Positions 15,969 to 24,904 of a stretch of 64,000 nucleotides of DNA are shown in pieces. Source of the stretch: JANQPX01 sp039197065 (GTDB lineage Bacteria; Pseudomonadota; Alphaproteobacteria; Geminicoccales; Geminicoccaceae). The notes beneath the pieces are model-generated. The model was not told the origin of the DNA, ran no database searches, and saw only the letters and a list, made by a program, of their open reading frames with translations. A program made the position numbers and the translations under genes. Where the stretch lies: the NCBI GenBank assembly GCA_039197065.1, contig JBCCUL010000005.1:1-64000 (forward strand). The letters are read 5' to 3'. Positions within the stretch are counted from its first letter, which is position 1; the number at the start of each line of letters is the position of its first letter.

Positions 15969-17167
15969 GATTGGTCTTCTTCGGAAAGCGCCTGGAAGAG
16001 CTCATCCATCGCCGAGATCGCCTCCTCGATTTCCGCCTCGCCGATGATCAGCGGCGGCAACAGGCGGACGACATTGTCGGCCGCCGGCACGGTCAGGAGA
16101 TCGGCCGCCATCAGCGCCTCGACGATATCAGCATTGCTCTTGCCTTCTCCGATCTCCAGGCCGAGCATCAGACCGCGGCCGCGCACGCCGGCGATGATGC
16201 CTGGATAGACCTCTGCCAGGCGCATGAGCTCGCTCTTCAGCTGCTCGCCCATGGCCTGAACATGTTCAAGAAACCCGTTCTCCAGAAGCACGTCGAGGAC
16301 ACCACCTGCGACCGCGCAGCCGAGCGGATTACCGCCGAAGGTCGAGCCATGGGTTCCAGGCGTCATCGCGCCGGCGACGCGCGCGGTGGCGAGGCAGGCG
16401 CCGATCGGAAAGCCGCCGCCAAGCCCTTTGGCGAGCGACATGATGTCAGGTGTCGCACCGCTCCACTCATGGGCGAACAGTTTGCCGGTCCGCCCCATGC
16501 CGCACTGGACTTCGTCGTAGATCAGGAGCAGATCCTGCTCGTCCGCGATCCGCCGAAGGGTCTCGAGAAAGCCGTCATCGATATGGCGAATGCCGCCCTC
16601 GCCCTGGATTGGCTCGATCAAGAGCGCTGCCGTCGTCCCGTCGATCGCGGCGTTCAGCGCATCGATATCACCCGCCGGCACCGCTTGAAAGCCGGCAAGG
16701 CGCGGCGCGAAGCCGTCGAGATGTCTTTCATTGCCGCCAGCGGAGATCGTCCCAAGCGTCCGGCCGTGGAAGGCGCCGTCGAAGGTAATGATCTTGTTGC
16801 GTTCGGGCTGGCCGCGCTCATGCTGAAAGCGCCTCGCCATCTTGATCGCACATTCCAGCGCTTCGGCGCCGGAGTTGCAGAAAAACGCGCTGTCGGCGAA
16901 GGAATGCTCGACCAGGCGATCGGCGAGCTGCTGCTGCGCTTCGATCTCGTAGAGATTGGAGCAGTGCCAAAGACGTTCGGCCTGGCCCTTTAGCACGCCC
17001 ACCAGATGCGGATGTGCGTGGCCGAGCAACGTCACCGCGATCCCGCTGCCGAAATCCAGATAACGGCGTCCGTCGCGATCGAAGAGGTAAGCGCCCTCGC
17101 CTCGCTCGAACGTTACCGGAGCCCGCTTGTAGCAAGGAAGGACGGAGGGCATGGGTGCGTTGAGCAT
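15965..17167 (-). CDS. argD: Acetylornithine aminotransferase
   Basis: This 400-residue class III PLP aminotransferase converts N-acetylglutamate semialdehyde to N-acetylornithine and may also serve lysine synthesis as succinyldiaminopimelate aminotransferase. Signatures are LDFGSGIAVTLLGHAHP, FCNSGAEALECAIKMAR for PLP phosphate, FHGRTLG, LLIYDEVQCGMGRTG with the cofactor-binding Asp, and LAKGLGGGFPIGA containing the Schiff-base Lys. Start ATG 17167 fits the family; ATG 17152 is possible. It is the first gene of argD-argF, four bases overlapping. Confidence 0.95.
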   Translation of the reverse strand: MLNAPMPSVLPCYKRAPVTFERGEGAYLFDRDGRRYLDFGSGIAVTLLGHAHPHLVGVLKGQAERLWHCSNLYEIEAQQQLADRLVEHSFADSAFFCNSGAEALECAIKMARRFQHERGQPERNKIITFDGAFHGRTLGTISAGGNERHLDGFAPRLAGFQAVPAGDIDALNAAIDGTTAALLIEPIQGEGGIRHIDDGFLETLRRIADEQDLLLIYDEVQCGMGRTGKLFAHEWSGATPDIMSLAKGLGGGFPIGACLATARVAGAMTPGTHGSTFGGNPLGCAVAGGVLDVLLENGFLEHVQAMGEQLKSELMRLAEVYPGIIAGVRGRGLMLGLEIGEGKSNADIVEALMAADLLTVPAADNVVRLLPPLIIGEAEIEEAISAMDELFQALSEEDQS

Positions 17168-17266
17168 GGCTGTGGTCTCGACGTGGTGCGGGCGTCAATG
17201 CGGCTTTGAACGGTTTTCGTACCGTACAAAGCAAGGTTGACGCCAAAGGTTTCAAGGGAAACCAAC

Positions 17267-17296
17267 AGAATTGCTGGGAACGGCGCGGCCTGTCAA
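17267..17296 (-). promoter_or_regulatory. Possible sigma-70 promoter of argD-argF
   Basis: On the minus strand a perfect TTGACA (17291-17296) is followed after 18 bases by AATTCT (17267-17272), about 100 bases upstream of argD. The -35 box is perfect; the -10 box is weak. No arginine-repressor operator was recognised beside it. Confidence 0.35.
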
Positions 17297-17349
17297 CGGT
17301 ATCATGGAGGTACGGATGCCAGCGGCGCAGCCATTCTAATGACGGACGC

Positions 17350-17808
17350 TCAGCCCTCGCGCTCCTGAGGAAGACGCACCACCCGGAACCAGTGGCTTTC
17401 GATTGAGCGAATGACCTCGGCGAAGGCCTCGAGTTCGATCGGTTTGGCGATATAGGCGCTGGCCTGCAGACGGTAGCTTTCCTGCATGTCGACATTGCTT
17501 TCCGACATGCTCATGACGATCGTCGGAATCGAACGGAGATCGTCATCGGCCTTGATCTCCTTGAGGAACTCATGGCCGTTCATGCGAGGCATGTTGAGGT
17601 CGAGAAAAATCAGATCGGGACGCCTCGCATCCTCATGGGAAGGCTCGCGCCTGAGCAATGAAAGCGCTTCCTCACCGTGGCAGGCGACCTGGACTTTGAC
17701 CTCCGTGCTGCATTTCTTGAGCGCGCGTTTGGCGAGATAGACGTCCGATTGATCGTCATCGATCAACAACAGCTCGATGGGCGTTCGGTTGGGCAAGACG
17801 TCACTCAA
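17350..17808 (-). CDS. Rcp1-like single-domain response regulator
   Basis: The 152-residue product is one receiver domain of the Rcp1/phytochrome-associated type: acidic DDD near residue 18, phospho-acceptor Asp in LIFLDLNMPRMNG, a Ser in VMSMSESN where Thr/Ser is expected, and Lys in IAKPIE. It also has the extra DARRPDLIFLD insertion and elongated loop typical of this group, which usually partners a bacteriophytochrome or hybrid kinase. No kinase is adjacent. Translation appears to begin at TTG 17808, since the nearby ATG is in a frame that stops at once. It has no output domain, so it would act by protein contact or phosphotransfer. Confidence 0.85.
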   Translation of the reverse strand: MSDVLPNRTPIELLLIDDDQSDVYLAKRALKKCSTEVKVQVACHGEEALSLLRREPSHEDARRPDLIFLDLNMPRMNGHEFLKEIKADDDLRSIPTIVMSMSESNVDMQESYRLQASAYIAKPIELEAFAEVIRSIESHWFRVVRLPQEREG

Positions 17809-17940
17809 TACATGCTATCTAAAGGTCAAGGAATTGAAGGGCGTTACCATAAGGTCAGGAACGCAGGCTTCACCGAGCAAATTGGTAGTATGAGGCGCGA
17901 TAAATTTCAACCAAAGATAAAATCAATGGCCGGACCGCCG

Positions 17941-18831
17941 TCACGCCTTGATACGATAGCCCTCGCGGAGCAGGCGGTGGGCCAGGATCCATAGGCCGGC
18001 ATTGATCACGCTGACCACGAGCATGCCGACGAGAACGGATCCGTCGCTGTAACCGACCAGGGCGAAACGCAAACCGTCGATCAAATAGAAGAAAGGGTTG
18101 AGGTAAGCGATCGCCTGAAAACTCTCGGGTAGCTGCGTGATCGAATAGAAGGTGCCGGACAGGAAGGACAGCGGGGTGATCACGAAATTGGTCACCGCCG
18201 ACATCTGGTCGAACTTCTCGGCCCAAAGCCCGCCCATGAAGCCGAGCAACGCAAGCATCAGCGAGCCGGACAGCGTGTAGAATAAGGCAAGCGGCCAGGA
18301 AATCGCGCTGACATCGATCACGAACAGCATGGAGAGAAAGACGACCAGGGCAACCAGAACACCCCGGGTCACGCCGCCCGCGACGATCCCGAACAGGAGT
18401 TCGGAACTGCGAAAGGGCGGCATCAGCACGTCGACGATGGTGCCCTGGATCTTGCCGATCATGATGGAGGATGAGGTGTTGGCGAACGCGTTTTGGATGA
18501 TCGCCATCATGATCAGGCCGGGCGCCAGAAAGGTCATGAACGGCACATCGCCAATGGTCCGACCAGACCGGCCGAGCGCCACGGAGAAGACCAGAAGGAA
18601 CATCAGCACCGTGACCAGTGGAGCCGCCACCGTTTGCAGCGGCACCTTCAGGAAACGCCGGACCTCCCGCAGATAGAGTGTCCAGATCCCAAGCAGATTG
18701 AGATCGAGCGGACCCCATTGCGGCGCGGGTGGCGCGGCCACGGCGGGTGGTGCGGCCACGGCGGGTGGCGCGGCCACCTCGTTGACTTTGGGTTCGTGTT
18801 CGACGGGTTCGTCTGCGCTCAACTGCCGCAA
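17941..18831 (-). CDS. ABC-2 type transporter permease with repeat-expanded N-terminal tail
   Basis: This 296-residue membrane protein matches the ABC-2 permease family (YadH/NodJ-like), with about six predicted membrane segments from residue 62 onward and the characteristic FLSGTFYSITQLPESFQAIA before an NPFFYLIDGLRF segment. It should form the membrane pore of an exporter for a polysaccharide, lipid or drug. No ATPase gene is adjacent. Translation probably starts at TTG 18831, with GAGGA upstream. The first 37 residues contain three AVAAPP-like units encoded by tandem copies of the palindromic repeat, directly before the conserved domain. An insertion into the tail is the simplest reading. 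Confidence 0.82.
   Translation of the reverse strand: MRQLSADEPVEHEPKVNEVAAPPAVAAPPAVAAPPAPQWGPLDLNLLGIWTLYLREVRRFLKVPLQTVAAPLVTVLMFLLVFSVALGRSGRTIGDVPFMTFLAPGLIMMAIIQNAFANTSSSIMIGKIQGTIVDVLMPPFRSSELLFGIVAGGVTRGVLVALVVFLSMLFVIDVSAISWPLALFYTLSGSLMLALLGFMGGLWAEKFDQMSAVTNFVITPLSFLSGTFYSITQLPESFQAIAYLNPFFYLIDGLRFALVGYSDGSVLVGMLVVSVINAGLWILAHRLLREGYRIKA
18727..18788 (-). repeat. Palindromic element copy 7, expanded to three 18-bp units inside a coding sequence
   Basis: Three 18-bp units (18727-18744, 18745-18762, 18763-18780) of the form GGGTGGYGCGGCCACSKC are followed by GTTGACTT. The right-hand unit plus its tail is a full copy of the element (18764-18788). On the coding strand it reads KVNEVAAPP followed by two AVAAPP units in the ABC permease N-terminus. 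Confidence 0.8.
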
Positions 18832-18962
18832 GGCCGGTCCTCATTCGCTAAGCATCGCCAGGGCAGACATGGGACGGATCGGCAAGGAACGCAAGGCAGC
18901 TTTCGCTGCTCGGGGATTTCTGCTCTAGGATAGGAGGCAGCTTCTTTCCAAGGTGATCGAAC

Positions 18963-20417
18963 GTGGCACGATCCGACATTCGTTTTCTCCTGGGCTTCGA
19001 ACCGACGCGCCTCGAAGGCGCCGATCCGAATCGAACCGTGCTGGACTGGTTGCGCGAAGACATCGGCATGACCGGTACCAAGGAAGGCTGTGCCGAAGGA
19101 GATTGCGGCGCCTGTACAGTGGTTCTCGTCGACTACCAGGAAGGCGCCCTGGTCTATCGCGCCGTCAACGCCTGCATCCTGTTTCTCCCACAGCTAGACG
19201 GCCGACAGCTGATCACTGTCGAGCATTTGAAAGATGAAGCCGGACGCCTTCACCCCATTCAGCAGGCTATGGTCGACCACCACGCCTCCCAATGCGGCTT
19301 TTGCACCCCCGGTTTCGTCATGTCCCTCCTAGCCTTGGGCAAGGCTGGGCCGAACTCTCAACGCGAGGCCGTATGTGACGCTATTGCGGGCAATCTCTGC
19401 CGTTGCACGGGCTACCGGCCAATCATCGATGCGGCGGGCGATGCGCTCGACTACGGATTTCACGATGTCTTCGATCATCGAACGGAAGAGACGATCGCGG
19501 CCCTGAAAAAGCTCGATGTTTCGGAGGAACTGAGGATCGAGAGCCATGGTCGCCGATACTTCGCTCCGACGTCGCTGGACAGTCTGGCGACAGCGTATGC
19601 GCCGAGCCGCGCCCAGCTCCTTGCGGGGGGGACGGATGTGGGTCTTTGGGTAACGAAGCAGCATCAAGATCTCGATGATATTATCGATGTCACCCGCGTG
19701 CCGGAGCTGAAGCGTATCCATGAGACGGAAACCCATCTGGTGATTGGCGCCTGTTGCACTTATGAAGAAGTCCACGATGTGATCAGCGGCCACTGGGCGG
19801 ATTTCGGGGAACTGATCAGGCGGATCGGTGGCGCGCAGGTTCGGGCGGCGGGAACGATCGGCGGCAATATCGCCAACGGATCGCCGATCGGCGACAGCAT
19901 ACCGGCCCTCATCGCACTTGGTTGCAGCATCGTGCTGCAGCGCGGAGGCCGCCGGCGCAGTCTCGACTTGGAAGATTTCTACTTGGATTACCGTGAAACG
20001 GTTCTGGAGCCGGGCGAGTTTCTTGTCGAAATCCGGATACCTAAGTCCGCATCAAACTTCAGGTGTTACAAGATTTCGAAACGCTTCGATCAGGACATCT
20101 CCGCCGTGCTTGGTGCGTTTATGGTCAAGCTGTCAGACGATCGAAAGGTCAAGACTGTGCGGATCGGATTCGGCGGGCTGGCCGCAGTGCCGAAGCGTGC
20201 AATTCGGGCCGAGCAAGCGATGACCGGCAAGCTCTGGAATGAAGTGACCATCAAAGCCGGGCAAGCAGCGCTTGCATCGGAGTTTGAACCGATCTCGGAT
20301 ATGAGGGCTTCGGCGAACTATCGGCTGACGGTCGCTCAAAACCTACTCAGAAAGTTCCTGATTGAGACGACGATGTCCAAGACGACAACACGTGTGCTGG
20401 CCAAGCAAATCTCATAA
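18963..20417 (+). CDS. xdhA: Xanthine dehydrogenase small subunit (FeS/FAD)
   Basis: The 484-residue protein has an N-terminal plant-type [2Fe-2S] domain (GCAEGDCGACTVVLVD, about residues 42-57), a second helical [2Fe-2S] domain (QCGFCTPGF and GNLCRCTGYRP, about 103-150), then an FAD domain with LLAGGTDVGLWV and GTIGGNIANGSPIGD, and a CO-dehydrogenase flavoprotein C-terminal domain. In XdhAB it passes electrons from the molybdenum subunit to NAD+ during hypoxanthine and xanthine oxidation. Start is GTG 18963 with AAGGTG upstream. The usual downstream xdhB and xdhC are absent: a dispersed repeat and a convergent chemoreceptor gene follow. Confidence 0.9.
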   Translation: MARSDIRFLLGFEPTRLEGADPNRTVLDWLREDIGMTGTKEGCAEGDCGACTVVLVDYQEGALVYRAVNACILFLPQLDGRQLITVEHLKDEAGRLHPIQQAMVDHHASQCGFCTPGFVMSLLALGKAGPNSQREAVCDAIAGNLCRCTGYRPIIDAAGDALDYGFHDVFDHRTEETIAALKKLDVSEELRIESHGRRYFAPTSLDSLATAYAPSRAQLLAGGTDVGLWVTKQHQDLDDIIDVTRVPELKRIHETETHLVIGACCTYEEVHDVISGHWADFGELIRRIGGAQVRAAGTIGGNIANGSPIGDSIPALIALGCSIVLQRGGRRRSLDLEDFYLDYRETVLEPGEFLVEIRIPKSASNFRCYKISKRFDQDISAVLGAFMVKLSDDRKVKTVRIGFGGLAAVPKRAIRAEQAMTGKLWNEVTIKAGQAALASEFEPISDMRASANYRLTVAQNLLRKFLIETTMSKTTTRVLAKQIS

Positions 20418-20529
20418 GAGTCCGTCTGGAACGTTATCGAGCGATTTCCGGGCTCTGTCCTCAGACGAATGCAAGGACCTTGTCGCGCCGCGGTGCGGCG
20501 CACCTGCGATGGCTTTTTGAATGGACTCT

Positions 20530-20633
20530 AGAGCGGATCCCGATCGGATGTGATCGGGATACACACTCTATCTCGTTGTTTCGCCGCATTTCCGCATCGA
20601 TCAGGTTTTTCCACTTGATCGGAAGAAGCTCTA
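20530..20633 (+). repeat. RIME-like dispersed repeat, copy C
   Basis: The copy begins AGAGCGGATCCCGATCGG and ends GATCGGAAGAAGCTCT, with hairpins ATCCCGATC/GATCGGGAT and ATCAGG/CTTGAT and the core CTCTATCTCGTTGTTTCGCC. Its right end coincides with the stop codon of the chemoreceptor gene (20631-20633, minus strand). Confidence 0.8.
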
Positions 20634-23420
20634 AAACTCGGACCAGCCATCATCGCTGGCAGTCGCCATTGCTGGGGCTGCAGCTCTTTCGGCTTTGGCG
20701 GGCCTAGGACTGGCAGCCGGCTTCTGCGGCTGCGGCTGCGAGGCAGACTTGATCGGCTTTGGAACGATGTGTTCGTCCAGCTTGAAGAAGCCCATAAGCG
20801 CATTCAATTGGCTCGCCTGGTCGCTCAGGGCACGGGCTGCCGCCGTGCTTTCCTCAACCAGAGCCGAGTTCTGCTGGGTCATCTCGTCCATGCTGTTGAT
20901 CGATCCATTAATCTCCTGAACCCCCAAGGCCTGCTCCTGGGAAGCATCGGAGATTTGACGGACGATGCCTGTGACCTTACCGATCGAGTCGACGATCTCA
21001 CCCAGGGCCTCGCCTGCCTGATTGACGAGTTGCACACCATCCCCGACCTGTCTGTTACTGTCTTGAATCAGATTCTTGATATCAGAAGCGGCCTTAGCCG
21101 AACGTTGAGCAAGCTGACGAACTTCCTGAGCTACGACAGCAAAACCTTTGCCTGCCTCGCCAGCGCGCGCCGCCTCGACGCTGGCATTGAGCGCAAGCAG
21201 ATTGGTTTGAAAGGCGATCTCGTCAATGACACTGATGATGTCCGTGATTTTCTGTGCGGACTCTTCGATACCGCTCATGGCGCCAACCGCCTGCTCGACC
21301 ACCTCACCGCCTTTTGTCGCAACGCGGTTGGCGGTCTCGGCAAGTTCGCTGGCGCTCTTGGCTCGTTCAGCATTCTGCTTGACGGTGGCGGAAACCTGCT
21401 CGGTCGACGCCGCGGTTTCTTCCAGATTGGCCGCTGCCTGTTCCGTACGGTTCGAGAGATCGGCGGTGCCGCTGCTGATCTCCGCAGCTGCGTTCTCCAC
21501 CTCACCGGTTACCGCCTGAATTTGCGCGACGGTCGTGGACAACTGCTCAGCCGTGCGATTGGCGTGATTCTTCAGATCACCCAACCTACCAGAGAAGTCG
21601 ACATCTATGCGTTTGCTGAGATCACCGCTAGCGAAGGCCTCCAGCACGGTGCCAAGCTCATTCGTCGCCGTCGACATCACGGTCGTAAGTTGGTTCATGC
21701 CGTCGGCAAGTCGTCGATTGACTCCTTCGGCGTCATGAAGATCGACTTGCTCATCAAACTCGCCCTGACGGGCGGCGGCGATCACGCGATCGATCTCACC
21801 TTGGATGGCCAAGTCGGTTGTCACATCGGACCATTCGATCACCAGTCCGAGGAATGTTTGAATCTCATTGACGATAGGGCTGACGGCCAGATGCAGGCTA
21901 CGTCCCCCTAAGCTGATCTGAAGGCGGCTGGTACCCACATGTCCACTTTGGGTTCCGCTGATCTTTGCCAGATCTTTATGGAAGATCCCGATGTCCTCGC
22001 CGGTCAAGTCCCCGATATTCACCCCGCCGACATCACCCTTGATCGCCCCTTCATACAGCTTGAAGAATTCGTTCAGGGCAGGATTGACGTAAACAATCTT
22101 GCAATGACGATTGGCGACAAGAACCATGGTACTGCAACCATCGAGAGCAGAACGCAGACGAACCGCTTCAAGGCCTTTTTGATAGACGGTATCCATCGAG
22201 CGGGCGAGAATGCCGATTTCGTCGTTACGGTTGCTGCCCGGCACTTGGACCGTTTCACCTTTGATCATGCTGGCAACCGCATCGACGATACCTACGAGCG
22301 GCTTGACGATGCCTTTTGCCAGCGCCCAGCCCAGAAAGGACAGAGCCAGAAGGGCTGCTATGGTGATAGCGAAGATTCGCCAGGCCAGAGCGGTGGCTGG
22401 CGCCATGATCTCATCACGGGACATCTGAGCGATCAATGCCCAGCGAACGCCCGCGAAATCAACCGGTTCAAAGGCGGCAATGACCGGCACGCCATCAGCG
22501 CTGACTTTGGCCGTGACATCGTGATGGCCGGCCAAGGCCTCCCTGACGGGCTCCGTTTCGATCCGCCGGGACAAAATCGTCGACTCTTCGGAGAAGCGAG
22601 AATCCGAACGCATCAGAAAATCATCGCCGACCAAGAAGGTCTCGCCGGTCTCTCCAAGACCATGCGCTTCCTGCATCAGACCGTTGATGTGATCGATCGG
22701 CATCTGGAAGGCGAGCGCGCCGATGAAGCTGCCATCCTTGTCGAGAATGGGTCTTGAAATAAAACTTGCAGGCGCGCCGAAGCTCGGCCCGTATCCCCGA
22801 AAGTCGAAGAACGCTTGGAAATTCTCCGTCGGATTGTCCCGAACAGCCCGGAACGCGTTCCCCAGATCCGTATCGCGCCATTTCCCTGAGACGAGATTGG
22901 TCGCGAAATCCAGCTCCTTGAAGACGGTGTAAACGAGATTGCCTTCATTATCGAAGATAAAGATATCGTAGTAGCCACGTTCGCGGAGAACCTGACGAAA
23001 CCAGGGGTGATACTCAGCGTGCGCTTTGCTGTAGTCTGAACCATCACTGGCGACGTCGAGATTTTCCTTTTGCCCGGTGGGATGAGGGTTTTCCTCGATA
23101 TAGAGCCGCTGAAGCGTTTCCGTCGGACGCTCGCCGAGCGCGTCCCAGGCCTCGGCAAAGTCCAAAGCCGCCTCACGGGTGACATCACTGCTGGCGATAA
23201 TGCGCAGGTCTTGCTCAATCGTCTCAAGATAGCCGGTGAGGTTCTGCTTGTGGCCGGCTTTGAGCGCCTCAAGACGCACGAACGCCTCTTCCTTGAGGGT
23301 AGCCGCCGCGTTGAGATAGGCAGCGATGCCGACGCAAATGCCAACCAGCCCGCCGGCTCCGACGATCATCAATGGGAGTTTCCGGGCGATCGACATCTGA
23401 TTAAATTTGCGCAGGATCAC
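20631..23420 (-). CDS. Methyl-accepting chemotaxis protein with periplasmic sensor, PAS-like and MCP signalling domains
   Basis: This 929-residue transmembrane receptor has TM1 (about residues 16-38), a large periplasmic Cache-like sensor (about 40-345), TM2 (about 350-372), a HAMP domain, a PAS-like segment (about 430-545, LVANRHCKIVYVNPALNEFF), a second HAMP-like region and a cytoplasmic signalling hairpin (about 650-870) with the conserved tip EIAFQTNLLALNASVEAARA. The C-terminus ends GWSEF, matching the aromatic-x-x-aromatic pentapeptide used for CheR docking. It senses an unknown ligand and would control CheA. GTG 23420 has GAGG at nine bases. It is transcribed away from the CheY-like gene at 23914. 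Confidence 0.9.
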   Translation of the reverse strand: MILRKFNQMSIARKLPLMIVGAGGLVGICVGIAAYLNAAATLKEEAFVRLEALKAGHKQNLTGYLETIEQDLRIIASSDVTREAALDFAEAWDALGERPTETLQRLYIEENPHPTGQKENLDVASDGSDYSKAHAEYHPWFRQVLRERGYYDIFIFDNEGNLVYTVFKELDFATNLVSGKWRDTDLGNAFRAVRDNPTENFQAFFDFRGYGPSFGAPASFISRPILDKDGSFIGALAFQMPIDHINGLMQEAHGLGETGETFLVGDDFLMRSDSRFSEESTILSRRIETEPVREALAGHHDVTAKVSADGVPVIAAFEPVDFAGVRWALIAQMSRDEIMAPATALAWRIFAITIAALLALSFLGWALAKGIVKPLVGIVDAVASMIKGETVQVPGSNRNDEIGILARSMDTVYQKGLEAVRLRSALDGCSTMVLVANRHCKIVYVNPALNEFFKLYEGAIKGDVGGVNIGDLTGEDIGIFHKDLAKISGTQSGHVGTSRLQISLGGRSLHLAVSPIVNEIQTFLGLVIEWSDVTTDLAIQGEIDRVIAAARQGEFDEQVDLHDAEGVNRRLADGMNQLTTVMSTATNELGTVLEAFASGDLSKRIDVDFSGRLGDLKNHANRTAEQLSTTVAQIQAVTGEVENAAAEISSGTADLSNRTEQAAANLEETAASTEQVSATVKQNAERAKSASELAETANRVATKGGEVVEQAVGAMSGIEESAQKITDIISVIDEIAFQTNLLALNASVEAARAGEAGKGFAVVAQEVRQLAQRSAKAASDIKNLIQDSNRQVGDGVQLVNQAGEALGEIVDSIGKVTGIVRQISDASQEQALGVQEINGSINSMDEMTQQNSALVEESTAAARALSDQASQLNALMGFFKLDEHIVPKPIKSASQPQPQKPAASPRPAKAERAAAPAMATASDDGWSEF

Positions 23421-23913
23421 GTCAACGACCTCTCATGTAATGCTAGCCGACTCAAAACACCGCCGATTCTCACATCCGGAATTACACCAAAAGAGTAAAG
23501 ATTTTATCAATCAGAGGTTCCCACAAGACACGACCTCAAGCCAAAACGGCACAGTTCGGTCGCGGAAGCTGTCATCGTGGCGTTCTGCGCTTCCCATCGG
23601 AGAGCGAACGATGACCACCGGGCCGAGACAATGCCAGTAGGATCGACCTCAGATATGCATGAATGCAAACGTTGATGAAGGTGCCGTTTTTCCAGTTCAT
23701 CTCGAGCGGAATGTCACGATAGTCGCCGTCTCGCCGAAGGTCGGTCCACGTTGCTGAAGCGTTAGCGGCACCAATGCGAAGGCTGCTCGTGGCTCCTTTC
23801 AGCCATGCCAGCTTTATCCAACTCTAAGATGTCTGATCATAAGAATTTCTTTAGATTTATGGGCGATAACCTAAGGCTCAAGGTTTCTAGCTGGCTAACA
23901 TGTGGGGATTGAT
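23421..23913. other. Intergenic region between the chemoreceptor and CheY-like genes
   Basis: These 493 bases should contain both divergent promoters; the 23820-23900 part is AT-rich. No repeat copy or RNA gene was recognised. On the minus strand about 23630-23850 is open for roughly 70 codons in one frame but has no start codon after the upstream TAG and no recognisable product, so it is not annotated as a gene. Confidence 0.4.
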
Positions 23914-24285
23914 ATGGCCAAGATTTTAGTGATCGAGGACGAACCTGAGCTTAGGGAGCTGATGGTCTCCGAACTGCAATATTCAGGTCATCGGACCATC
24001 GAAGCCGAGAATGGTGAACAAGGGCTTCAGAGGATTCTGAGCGAGGCGCCGGATATTATTCTGGCCGATATCAATATGCCGAAGATGAATGGGCATCAGC
24101 TGCGTGGGCGGCTAAAGCAGTCCCATCCTCAGCATGCACGCATTCCGTTCGTCTTCGTCTCGGCTTTGGCTGATGAGAGTGATATCGCCGATGGGCAGAT
24201 GATTGGCGTCGATCACTACATCACGAAACCTATTGATTTCGACAAGCTTACCGGATGGATTCATGATCTGACGGCGGGTAGGTAG
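23914..24285 (+). CDS. Single-domain CheY-like response regulator
   Basis: The 123-residue protein is a bare receiver: acidic E8/D9, phospho-acceptor D52 (IILADINMP), a Ser in FVFVSALAD and Lys in ITKPIDFD. It is strikingly similar to the receiver of the large regulator at 6191, including the MAKILVxEDEP start and HPQHARxPF stretch, so the two are paralogues. Lying divergent to a chemoreceptor, it may be a chemotaxis regulator or phosphate sink. ATG 23914 is preferred to GTG 23902, since GGGG at 23904-23907 precedes it. Confidence 0.85.
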   Translation: MAKILVIEDEPELRELMVSELQYSGHRTIEAENGEQGLQRILSEAPDIILADINMPKMNGHQLRGRLKQSHPQHARIPFVFVSALADESDIADGQMIGVDHYITKPIDFDKLTGWIHDLTAGR

Positions 24286-24462
24286 CGCCGCCCGAATCTG
24301 TTGGCCAAACGGCATCGTCAGTTTTTGGCGATCCGCGAACCAGACATTCCGACTCCTGACGCATCGATCCAAACAATGCGATCGACGACGTCCAGGAGGA
24401 TTGGCGCGGCAACAGAGGGATAGGGCAGCGGCATCTAAAGAGCTTGAAGGCGCCGCTGCGCC

Positions 24463-24555
24463 AGAGCGAATCCGATCGGAACATTCGCTCTATATTATTG
24501 ATTGACAACACTTCCCAGTCGACCAAGTGCTGTTGCCTGCTCGGAAGAAAGCTCT
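24463..24555 (+). repeat. RIME-like dispersed repeat, copy E (diverged)
   Basis: Ends are AGAGCGAATCCGATCGG and CTCGGAAGAAAGCTCT, still inverted-repeat related, but the middle has changed and is about 10 bp shorter than in the other copies. It appears to be an old copy. Confidence 0.6.
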
Positions 24556-24735
24556 GATGGCGGTTGGCGCGCAGGGTCCATTAGGCCTCTCAGCCCTGCA
24601 TCGACAGGAATGTCCTTGAAGCTAGGCGTGCTCTAGGCTTGACCTGATGCCGATAACTGCCGCCTTACCGTTCTCTTACATGATCTCGCTTAGCAAGACG
24701 GTGGCGTCACCCATTAGTTTCGGGACGGCCACACC

Positions 24736-24838
24736 AGAGCAGTTCCCGATCGCAAGCGATCGAAACAGATGCTCTATCTCTTTGTTTCACCGCATTTTCT
24801 TATCGATCAAGTGGTACCAATTGATCGGAAAAAGCTCT
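24736..24838 (+). repeat. RIME-like dispersed repeat, copy D
   Basis: It begins AGAGCAGTTCCCGATCGC and ends TTGATCGGAAAAAGCTCT, with the core AGATGCTCTATCTCTTTGTT identical to copy B. The right hairpin reads ATCAAGTGG-TA-CCAATTGAT. Confidence 0.8.
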
Positions 24839-24904
24839 AAGTCCAGATCTTAACACTGGGCGTGGCGTAGCGTCGGTACGCGCCGGGCAAAGGCCCCTGC
24901 GTCG

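Larger units (their letters stand above)
24286..24904. other. Gene-free interval with two dispersed repeats
   Basis: The 619 bases between the CheY-like gene and phaR contain RIME-like copies E (24463-24555) and D (24736-24838). The ORFs in between lack ribosome-binding sites and match nothing recognised. 24286-24460 shows no feature. Confidence 0.6.

Noticed and set aside
23630..23850. Open minus-strand frame of about 70 codons between the chemoreceptor and CheY-like genes
   Set aside because: It lacks a start codon after an upstream stop and has no recognisable product. It may be a gene remnant, but nothing supports this firmly.
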